This document shows, piece by piece, positions 1 through 5,158 of a stretch of 5,158 bases of DNA. Origin of the DNA: Nitrospirae bacterium CG2_30_53_67 (GTDB lineage: Bacteria > CG2-30-53-67). The stretch lies in NCBI GenBank assembly GCA_001873285.1, contig MNYV01000114.1, forward strand, positions 1 to 5,158. Reading direction: 5' to 3'. The translations under genes were made by a program, and so were the position numbers. Under the pieces are notes generated by a model that was given only the letters and a program-made list of their open reading frames with translations, did not search any database and was not told where the DNA came from. Each line of letters begins with the position of its first letter. The stretch's first letter is position 1.

Positions 1-1035
1 ATCGTAGACCACTTTCTTTTTGGCTTCCAGAAGTTTCTCCAGCTCTTGAATCGAGTCGTCCGTCTTCTTCTGGATCTCATCCACTCTCTTTTCAAAACCG
101 GCGTCCTTGTGGCACATGGAGCAGGCTGCGAGCACATCTTTTTTGTTGTGGCCTTCGCTGATCTTTGCATGGCAGACGTCACAGGTGACGATTTCAACCA
201 TGGGGTCCGCCTCTCCCTTGATCCCCTCCAGGGCCAGTCCGTTGCGGAACTGATTCTCAAATGCGTGGCATTCGATGCATTCTTTTTTGATATCCTTGTG
301 GTGGCACTGCATGCAGATCTCTCTCGACTTCACAATCTCCCCGTGTATCTTTGCATTGGAATGGCATTCTTTGCAGATCAGACCCTGCTTCAAGTGCCGG
401 TCATGGGGGAACTCCACCTGGTAGAAGGTAATGGGCTTGGATGCGAAATCCGCATGACATTTTTCGCAATCCGTTCTATTGATGACATCCGCCTTGGGTA
501 ATGCGGCGATCACTTCGCTTGCGCCCCGCTGGTGGCATTTGGAGCAGGGGGTGGTTTCCTGGTCGTGACACTCTAAGCAGGCCTCCATTCTCGGACGGTT
601 GGTGATGGGGCGTAATTTGTCATGTTTGATGTTGAGGTGACAATCCGTGCACAGGGCGCCTACGTCCTGGAGATGGAACTTGTGGGGCATATAGATATTC
701 ATGACATTATATTTGAAACCCTTCATGTCCGTCTTCTTAAACATCTCTCCGTGGCAGCGGACACAGTTGGGGTTGATGCGCTCAGGATGGGCCGAGAAGT
801 CCTTGGGTATGAAATCCTTGTGATTGGCATGGCATTGAGGACAACGAACGGAATCGGGGTGTATGTTCGAGTGGACCAGGAAGTCCTCGCCCCACATTTT
901 ATAATGGCACGTCATGCAGAAATGCTCATCCGACGTGGTGTAACGTTCCAGTAAAAAAACAAACAGGGTAGGAATACTCAGGAGAATGAGTGTTCCGGCA
1001 GCGACTTTCCAGGGCGAGATCTTTTTGATGTTCAT
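1..1035 (-). CDS. Membrane-anchored multiheme c-type cytochrome, NapC/NirT-like N-terminus, at least 12 hemes (3' end missing)
   Basis: The frame is open from the ATG at 1035 to base 1, giving 345 codons without a stop, so the C-terminus lies outside the window. Residues 9-29 form one hydrophobic segment, which fits an uncleaved anchor with the heme domain in the periplasm. Twelve CXXCH heme sites begin at residues 40, 65, 91, 129, 153, 164, 190, 221, 241, 253, 285 and 305. The first (CMTCH, Met47 three residues after its His) and the second resemble the start of NapC/NirT/NrfH quinol dehydrogenases. Hemes 3-6 and 7-10 look like two copies of one four-heme unit. Residues 314-345 are rich in Lys and Glu and probably helical. 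The start is fixed by GGAGGAGGAAG just upstream and by an ATGA overlap with the chaperone stop, which suggests translational coupling. The likely role is electron transfer between the membrane and periplasm for the operon's molybdoenzyme; this is inferred. The exact family is not recognised. Confidence 0.93.
   Translation of the reverse strand, partial: MNIKKISPWKVAAGTLILLSIPTLFVFLLERYTTSDEHFCMTCHYKMWGEDFLVHSNIHPDSVRCPQCHANHKDFIPKDFSAHPERINPNCVRCHGEMFKKTDMKGFKYNVMNIYMPHKFHLQDVGALCTDCHLNIKHDKLRPITNRPRMEACLECHDQETTPCSKCHQRGASEVIAALPKADVINRTDCEKCHADFASKPITFYQVEFPHDRHLKQGLICKECHSNAKIHGEIVKSREICMQCHHKDIKKECIECHAFENQFRNGLALEGIKGEADPMVEIVTCDVCHAKISEGHNKKDVLAACSMCHKDAGFEKRVDEIQKKTDDSIQELEKLLEAKKKVVYD
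265..483 (-). repeat. Second copy of the internal four-heme unit in the cytochrome (hemes 7-10, residues 185-257)
   Basis: This copy has heme 7 at residue 190 after Ile-Asn-Arg, the motif PHDRHL at 210-215 matching PHKFHL of the first copy, then CXXCH sites at 221, 241 and 253. It is slightly shorter than the first copy, mainly between the first and second heme of the triheme cluster. His211 and His214 are candidate distal heme ligands by analogy with c3/c7 cytochromes. Confidence 0.6.
532..777 (-). repeat. First copy of an internal four-heme unit in the cytochrome (hemes 3-6, residues 87-168)
   Basis: The unit runs: one CXXCH after an Ile-Asn start (heme 3, residue 91), a spacer, a Pro-His-x2-His-Leu motif (residues 117-122), then three CXXCH sites at 129, 153 and 164. 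The same order and similar spacing recur at residues 185-257. The P-H-x2-H-L motif just before a triheme cluster is typical of cytochrome c3/c7 domains, where these His residues are distal heme ligands. The repeat is seen at protein level only; the DNA copies have diverged strongly, so this is an old duplication. Confidence 0.6.
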
Positions 1036-1703
1036 AAAGCGACTTCCTCCTCCACATTCCGGTGTGTGAGTTCTGTCAGTTCGGAGTCAATAAAGGCACG
1101 GGTTAATTGTGAAACCGCTCGATAAAAAGGGTTCTCTGTTTTTTTTATGATCAGATCTGAGAAGAGGGGAATCCACCTCCCTGGATGTTCGGCAAGAAAC
1201 TGACCCTCGATTTGCCGGACACGGTCGGTATGACCGGAGTCTGCGGCCTGGGATTCGAGTTCACTGAGCAGCCGTAAGGCTTCAAGTTCAACTCCGATAT
1301 GGTCGGGGAGAAGCTTAGCCTCTTCGGGTATGAGAATGCCGTATTCATGGTAGAATGTCCGGACCTCTACCGCCGCCTTGCCCTGGAGAGAGGGCTCAAA
1401 ATTCTCCATATCATCCCGGAATCCCCCCACATAAAAGGATTCATAGGGAGGCAGGTGCGACGGGGGGGTGAGGTAAAGACGGGCATATTCAAGAGAAAGC
1501 TCATGGATCAGAGAGGCCTCGTCCTTTTTCAGGATCTCATTCCCAAGTGGAAGGTCAAGGCTCTCAAACAGGGTCAGGACCTCCCGGCTTTTGAGAAAAC
1601 GGATCATCTCGAGGCCGGGCTCTTTCAGAAAGAGGCGGGAGAGGAGCGCATAAACAGCGCTTCTCTTTGCAGCCTCATGATTCGGATGTTCCTTCTTCTT
1701 CAT
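1032..1703 (-). CDS. TorD-family cytoplasmic chaperone for the molybdoenzyme
   Basis: This 223-residue protein has the hallmarks of the TorD/DmsD/NarJ-like chaperones: an all-helical composition, no signal peptide or membrane segment, LEYARLYLTPP (residues 71-81) followed by PPYESFY (85-91), and LPDHIGVELEAL (132-143), which matches the conserved P-D-H-x3-E-L signature. HPGRW (173-177) fits the later conserved H..W region. Such proteins bind the Tat signal peptide and apoenzyme of a specific molybdoenzyme in the cytoplasm and help insert the Mo/W-bisPGD cofactor before export. The gene starts three bases after the stop of the catalytic subunit gene, with its ribosome site inside that gene's last codons. 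Its own stop overlaps the cytochrome start as ATGA. Its client is therefore almost certainly the adjacent oxidoreductase. The length is usual for the family and the protein appears intact. Confidence 0.93.
   Translation of the reverse strand: MKKKEHPNHEAAKRSAVYALLSRLFLKEPGLEMIRFLKSREVLTLFESLDLPLGNEILKKDEASLIHELSLEYARLYLTPPSHLPPYESFYVGGFRDDMENFEPSLQGKAAVEVRTFYHEYGILIPEEAKLLPDHIGVELEALRLLSELESQAADSGHTDRVRQIEGQFLAEHPGRWIPLFSDLIIKKTENPFYRAVSQLTRAFIDSELTELTHRNVEEEVAL
1043..1053 (-). promoter_or_regulatory. Strong ribosome binding site of the cytochrome gene, inside the chaperone gene
   Basis: GGAGGAGGAAG reads leftward and ends seven bases before the ATG at 1035. It lies within the last codons of the chaperone gene, giving them the Glu-Glu-Glu run near that protein's end. 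This site and the ATGA overlap fix the cytochrome start and suggest strong translation of the cytochrome even though it comes last in the visible operon. Confidence 0.8.
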
Positions 1704-1706
1704 ATC

Positions 1707-4061
1707 TTACACCTTGACGATACGTACCTTCGTATCCATCCAGCATTGGCCTCCGCCGAGCGGATCGCTTAATATAGGGATGATCGGTTTGGGGTGGACG
1801 CCGTTTCCTCTGTCCCTCTCTTCTTCGGACCAGAATCCGCCTTTCTCCTTGCCCCACCAGAGGAGGCGGGTATTCGGGTCCTGGCTCTTGAAGGCCTCGG
1901 CCTGGGCAATGCGTCCAAACCCCCAATGGCCGCAACTGTCTCCGACGGCAATGACTTTCGGATGGATCCCCTCAACCACGCGGACGCTGCTCACCATTTC
2001 TCCGGCTTTGGAGATCACTTTGACCCGGTCATAGTTCTTGAGATCCAATTTTCTTGCTGTCATGGAGTTGATGTAAACGGGATTGTCATGAACGATTTCA
2101 GAAAGCCACATGCAGTTGGCCGTCCGGTCGTGGGTGTGCACCATCCATTGATGAATGACCATATAGAGTTCACCTTCTTTAATGGTCTGATGAATCGGGA
2201 TTGGGTCATAGATGGGAAGGGGGTTGAAACCCTGTTCCTCCATCCTTTTTGAATAAATCTCAATCTTACCGGACGGCGTATTGAACCCTTTCTCCTTGAA
2301 CACTTCATACTGCGGTTTTACGGTACTGTCGTAGAATACCCCGTTCTTTTCCAGGTATTCCAGCCCTCCGGCTTCCACAAGAGGTTGGATTGCGGAGATC
2401 CTCTCTTGGAGGTATGCTTCAGTATCAAACTTGAAGTATTTCTCCATCCCTCCCCCGATCCGGCGCGCCATCTCGATCAGGATCCCGGTGATGGGCACGG
2501 ATTCTCCAAGCGGGGGAATCATCGGCTGTCGAAGCGAGATGAAAGGGACCATTTCGAAGGCCGGGGGCGCCTCCAGTTCCATCCGCTCTATGTAAGTCGC
2601 TGCGGGCAGAATCAAATCCGCAAGGGCCGCAGACTCGGTCATGAAGGAATCAATGCAGACATAGTACGGGATCAGATCCTCGTCCTTGAGGATCAGCTCC
2701 ATCATCTTCCCTTCGGGGTTGGAATAGACCGGATTGTGCTGGTAGGTCATATAGATTTTTATGCGTTGTCGTCCTTCTTTGATCATCGGGAGTACCCTGT
2801 GATGCAGTTCAGTCATGGCAAGAGGGTAATTGGATAATCCGTTCAGCTTGCTCTTCATTCTGGGGACGGGCGGGGCCGGTTCGGGTTCCTTGAAGGTATA
2901 AAATTTCGGAAGGCAGTACCCTCCCTTGATGTCCACGTTGCCGGTGATGATATTCAGCAGGGCCACGCACCTTTCAGAGTAGACGCCGTTCCAGTGTTTG
3001 GTCACCCCTCCGGTGGAAATCGTGGTGGACGGTTTTGATGAGGCGAACTCCTTTGCGATACGGCGGATTTCCTTGGCCGGCACGCCGCTGATTTTTTCGG
3101 CAAGCTCAGGAGTGTAATCCTTCAGGTGCTGCTTGAGCGCATCCGGAGAATAGTTGGTCCACGTGTTGATAAAGGAGCGGTCCTCCATCCCTTCTTCCAT
3201 GATGACGTGGCACATGGCCAGGGCCACCAGACCGTCCGTTCCGGGAATGATCGGGTGCCATTCGTCGCTCCTGCCGGAGGTCTGGGAGACACGCACGTCG
3301 AAAGTGACCATTTTGGCTTTGGGGCGGAGAAGGTCGGCGCTGAATCGGCGGATGGAGCGGGCCTCCACCATCCTCTGTACAAAGCTGGTCCTCAGGTAAT
3401 GGGCTTCAAAGGGATTGGAGCCGAAGATCAGCATATATTCCGAGTTGGCCACGTCCGGTATTTCAAAATCGGCGCCCCAGGTCAGTTGCTGTGCCAACTG
3501 TTTGTTGGGCCCGCCTAAGGGATGATTCACGAAGGCGTTGGGTGAACCGAAGGCATGGACGAAGCGCCGGGTGAAATCTTGCGTGGTGATGTCCCGGTCG
3601 CTTTGAAATACGAATTCTTCCTGATGTCCGGAAGCCATGACCGGTTTCATACGGTCGGCGACTTCATGGTATGCCTCTTCCCAGGTGATCCTCTGCCATT
3701 TTCCTTCCCCCCTCGGACCCACCCGTTTCATGGGATAGAGGATCCGGTCCGGGTCATAGACCAGATTGAGGCCTGCCTGTCCCTTGGCGCACATCCTGCC
3801 TCGGCTGTTGGGGTGTTCCGGATTGGGGCCGATTTTAATCAGAGTTCCGTAGGCATTGAAGCCGTAATTCCCGCAGCGGGCGTAGCAGTTCAGGCAGGTG
3901 CTCGGAATGGGCTTCAAATGCTTTCCCGTGGTCCTCGAGACCTCAGACCCTCCCATGATCAGCTCCATGGCATCGGATTGGGTTTGAAGGAGCTTGTTCA
4001 CACCAAGGGATGCGGCCCCGACGGCGCCGAGTTGCAGAAAGGTTCGCCTGCTGAATTTCAT
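1707..4061 (-). CDS. Tat-exported molybdopterin oxidoreductase catalytic subunit, PsrA/PhsA/TtrA-like, DMSO reductase superfamily
   Basis: A 784-residue protein starting with a twin-arginine signal (SRRTFLQ at 4-10, hydrophobic stretch 11-25; no clear AxA cleavage site), so it is exported folded. Cys56, Cys59, Cys63 and Cys91 (C-x2-C-x3-C-x27-C) form the N-terminal [4Fe-4S] site of the superfamily. The body follows the molybdopterin oxidoreductase fold: WEEAYHEVADRM (127-138), SEYMLIFGSNPFEA (207-220), TESAALADLILPAATYIER (475-493). The C-terminal dinucleotide-binding domain begins near 630 and includes GHWGFGR (711-717). Length and context fit polysulfide, thiosulfate, tetrathionate or arsenate reductase relatives; the substrate cannot be assigned. 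An unusual feature is that the expected metal-ligand position (residue 183 or 184) is glycine, where relatives have Cys. Residues 390-400 form a proline-rich loop. The partners are the NrfD subunit upstream and the TorD chaperone downstream. The start is supported by AGGAGGAA five bases upstream. Confidence 0.93.
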   Translation of the reverse strand: MKFSRRTFLQLGAVGAASLGVNKLLQTQSDAMELIMGGSEVSRTTGKHLKPIPSTCLNCYARCGNYGFNAYGTLIKIGPNPEHPNSRGRMCAKGQAGLNLVYDPDRILYPMKRVGPRGEGKWQRITWEEAYHEVADRMKPVMASGHQEEFVFQSDRDITTQDFTRRFVHAFGSPNAFVNHPLGGPNKQLAQQLTWGADFEIPDVANSEYMLIFGSNPFEAHYLRTSFVQRMVEARSIRRFSADLLRPKAKMVTFDVRVSQTSGRSDEWHPIIPGTDGLVALAMCHVIMEEGMEDRSFINTWTNYSPDALKQHLKDYTPELAEKISGVPAKEIRRIAKEFASSKPSTTISTGGVTKHWNGVYSERCVALLNIITGNVDIKGGYCLPKFYTFKEPEPAPPVPRMKSKLNGLSNYPLAMTELHHRVLPMIKEGRQRIKIYMTYQHNPVYSNPEGKMMELILKDEDLIPYYVCIDSFMTESAALADLILPAATYIERMELEAPPAFEMVPFISLRQPMIPPLGESVPITGILIEMARRIGGGMEKYFKFDTEAYLQERISAIQPLVEAGGLEYLEKNGVFYDSTVKPQYEVFKEKGFNTPSGKIEIYSKRMEEQGFNPLPIYDPIPIHQTIKEGELYMVIHQWMVHTHDRTANCMWLSEIVHDNPVYINSMTARKLDLKNYDRVKVISKAGEMVSSVRVVEGIHPKVIAVGDSCGHWGFGRIAQAEAFKSQDPNTRLLWWGKEKGGFWSEEERDRGNGVHPKPIIPILSDPLGGGQCWMDTKVRIVKV
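1710..1715 (-). promoter_or_regulatory. Ribosome binding site of the chaperone gene, inside the end of the catalytic subunit gene
   Basis: AAGGTG lies six bases before the chaperone ATG at 1703 and overlaps the last codons of the catalytic subunit gene. It matches the Shine-Dalgarno consensus less well than the GGAGG sites of the other three genes. This fits lower chaperone output than structural subunits, with translation helped by ribosomes finishing the upstream gene. Confidence 0.6.
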
Positions 4062-4064
4062 TTC

Positions 4065-4072
4065 TTCCTCCT
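4065..4072 (-). promoter_or_regulatory. Ribosome binding site of the catalytic subunit gene
   Basis: AGGAGGAA reads leftward and ends three bases before the ATG at 4061. It is a near-perfect Shine-Dalgarno sequence and places the start directly before the twin-arginine signal. Confidence 0.8.
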
Positions 4073-4126
4073 AATCCGGACAAGCCGGAACCAGATTCGC
4101 CGACAAGACACGAAGAAATTGATTGA

Positions 4127-5062
4127 TCAATGGAGCGGGACGCTTTGTCCGCCGACGACCACGGAATAACGCATGGCATAGATTCCGATCATGACCAGTA
4201 CCGAGGCGATAGTCAGACCCTTGAGACTGTTTGCCGTTTTCGGATAAAAGACCATGAAGAGCGGGATGACGCTCCCGGCCAGGATCTCGATCCCCAGGAA
4301 ATCCAGGGAATACCGTCCCCATAACAGGAGTTCGGCCGCGTGCCAGGCCTCTTTGCTGGAAGTGAGGAGGACCAGCACGGCATTCAAAATCAGGAAGAGG
4401 TCGAAGATGATGGTCCCGCCGAGGAACTTGCCCAGTCCATAGATCAGTTTGCGGTCGGCCTCAACCTCATCCTCTGTTTTTCCTTTAGAGAAATAGACAT
4501 TGCGTATAATGGCCGCCAGGATCATCAGGGCGATACCGGAGACCATGGCCGAGACGATAAAGAGGGTCGGCATCAGGGCGGTGTTCCAGAGCGCCCGGCC
4601 TTTGCCGAGGGCGATGATAAAACCGGTATACCCGTGAACCGAGATGGCCAGAGGAATCCCTATAATAGCAAAAACCTTGGACATCTTGATGTTCCCGGTA
4701 TAGACGAAAAAGGCGTAAATGATCGCCGAGATGGGATAAGCGGTCAGGAGCATCACACCGTAGGTGATGGGAGATTTCGGATTGATGTAACCTGGGAGAT
4801 AGGTCATCAGGTGCCAGGCGCGAAGCGGCTGGGCCATTTCAACCAAAAGGTTCATGGGGGCGAGGATCAGACAAAGCGGCGCGACCACGGCTCCGATCTT
4901 TCCAAGGGGTTTATATTCGGTTTTCCCCCCAAGAATGGCGATGACCGATACCACGAAGGATCCGGCGCTGAGCCCCGTGAGATAAAAGTACTGGGCGAGA
5001 AGGATCCCCAGTGGGATCTGGTGGGGAGAGTTATAGAGCAGATTGACATTGCTGGGATCCAT
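4127..5062 (-). CDS. NrfD/PsrC-family quinone-interacting integral membrane subunit
   Basis: This 311-residue, very hydrophobic protein has about eight likely membrane segments (roughly residues 18-44, 52-76, 97-120, 127-151, 160-187, 207-233, 254-273 and 280-300). Family-like landmarks are AQYFYLTGLSAGSF (23-36), QPLRAWHL followed by NPKSPITYGV (78-103), an acidic residue in DFLGIEILAGSVIP (254-267), and the C-terminal RYSVVVGGQ (298-306). NrfD/PsrC proteins bind quinone or quinol in the membrane and pass electrons to or from a ferredoxin-like subunit docked on the outer face. Some members may also move protons. The gene precedes the catalytic subunit gene with a 65-base gap and follows an upstream gene by 26 bases, as in PsrABC-like operons. 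GGAGGAAT eight bases upstream supports this start. It is named from the family only and is not the NrfD of nitrite reduction specifically. It is complete, with normal length. Confidence 0.93.
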   Translation of the reverse strand: MDPSNVNLLYNSPHQIPLGILLAQYFYLTGLSAGSFVVSVIAILGGKTEYKPLGKIGAVVAPLCLILAPMNLLVEMAQPLRAWHLMTYLPGYINPKSPITYGVMLLTAYPISAIIYAFFVYTGNIKMSKVFAIIGIPLAISVHGYTGFIIALGKGRALWNTALMPTLFIVSAMVSGIALMILAAIIRNVYFSKGKTEDEVEADRKLIYGLGKFLGGTIIFDLFLILNAVLVLLTSSKEAWHAAELLLWGRYSLDFLGIEILAGSVIPLFMVFYPKTANSLKGLTIASVLVMIGIYAMRYSVVVGGQSVPLH

Positions 5063-5067
5063 GGGTT

Positions 5068-5075
5068 ATTCCTCC
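5068..5075 (-). promoter_or_regulatory. Ribosome binding site of the NrfD-type subunit gene
   Basis: GGAGGAAT reads leftward, with its GGAGG core eight bases before the ATG at 5062. An in-frame TAA at 5068-5066 separates it from any earlier in-frame start, so the 5062 start is the first usable one. Confidence 0.8.
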
Positions 5076-5088
5076 GTCGCTTCATTCA

Positions 5089-5158
5089 TCAATAAGGTTC
5101 TTCAAAATGGATAAAGTTAATATCTACCCCGCTCGTCGAGTCCATGGCATCATAATCG
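5089..5158 (-). CDS. C-terminal end of upstream gene, probably the ferredoxin-like [4Fe-4S] subunit (5' part outside window)
   Basis: Reading leftward from 5157, 22 sense codons end in TGA at 5091-5089; the peptide starts DYDAMDSTSG and ends FEEPY. This frame is open to the window edge, and the stop lies 26 bases before the NrfD start, as expected for operon neighbours. No Cys cluster or other domain lies in this short tail, so the product cannot be identified from sequence. In PsrABC/TtrABC/DmsABC-like systems the gene next to the NrfD-type subunit commonly encodes the four-cluster ferredoxin subunit linking the catalytic subunit to the membrane. No other such gene is seen here, so that is the best guess. 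Confidence 0.5.
   Translation of the reverse strand, partial: DYDAMDSTSGVDINFIHFEEPY

Noticed and set aside
46-954. Two plus-strand reading frames of 151 and 110 codons opposite the cytochrome gene.
   Set aside because: They are the antisense of a clear 12-heme cytochrome frame; the repeated CXXCH codons keep the opposite strand open. No family signature or ribosome site supports them.
3492-3551. Possible selenocysteine (in-frame TGA) at the metal-ligand site of the catalytic subunit.
   Set aside because: The codons there are GGC and GGG. No in-frame TGA occurs within the gene, so it is not a selenoprotein at this site.
4122-4131. A 10-base palindrome, ATTGATCAAT, reminiscent of half-sites of FNR-type regulators (TTGAT...ATCAA).
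   Set aside because: The four-base spacer of an FNR site is missing, and the palindrome covers the stop codon of the NrfD gene inside an operon. Chance is the simpler explanation.
3555-5095. Long plus-strand frames (204 codons at 3555-4169 and 251 codons at 4340-5095).
   Set aside because: They lie opposite the conserved catalytic subunit and NrfD genes, have polar, low-complexity translations without family features, and are shadows.
1-5158. Promoters, rho-independent terminators, tRNA genes, mobile elements or CRISPR repeats.
   Set aside because: All genes run leftward with small gaps or overlaps, and both window edges cut coding sequence. No T-run hairpin, cloverleaf, terminal repeat or spaced direct repeat was seen.

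Overview
The window is the inside of one leftward (minus-strand) operon for anaerobic respiration. It reads, in transcription order: the last 22 codons of an upstream gene (5158 to 5089); a complete NrfD/PsrC-type quinone-interacting membrane subunit (5062 to 4127); a complete Tat-exported molybdopterin oxidoreductase catalytic subunit with one [4Fe-4S] site (4061 to 1707); a TorD-type chaperone (1703 to 1032); and a membrane-anchored multiheme c-type cytochrome (1035 to beyond base 1). The cytochrome shows 12 CXXCH sites before it runs off the left edge. Apart from the short gaps between genes, every base is coding. No tRNA, rRNA, mobile element, CRISPR array or terminator is visible. The operon promoter must lie to the right of the window.

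The layout is that of a polysulfide/thiosulfate/tetrathionate-reductase-like complex of the DMSO reductase superfamily (catalytic A subunit, ferredoxin-like B subunit, NrfD-type C subunit). The lost upstream gene is most simply the B subunit, but only its tail is seen. The chaperone would load the Mo/W-bisPGD cofactor and guard the Tat precursor. The catalytic subunit would act on the outer face of the membrane and exchange electrons through the FeS subunit with NrfD and the quinone pool. The large cytochrome adds a second electron route. It starts like a NapC/NirT/NrfH anchor and continues with two copies of a c7-like four-heme unit. It is translationally coupled to the chaperone gene by an ATGA overlap, so it is probably part of the same system.

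The most unusual point is in the catalytic subunit. Where relatives carry the Cys, Sec, Ser or Asp that binds the metal, this protein appears to have Gly-Gly (residues 183-184). The substrate cannot be told from the sequence.

The organism is probably an anaerobic or facultatively anaerobic, cytochrome-rich Gram-negative bacterium, for example of the Desulfobacterota or Nitrospirota type. This is inferred only from the gene content, the moderate GC, the strong GGAGG ribosome sites and the multiheme cytochrome. No taxonomic marker is present.
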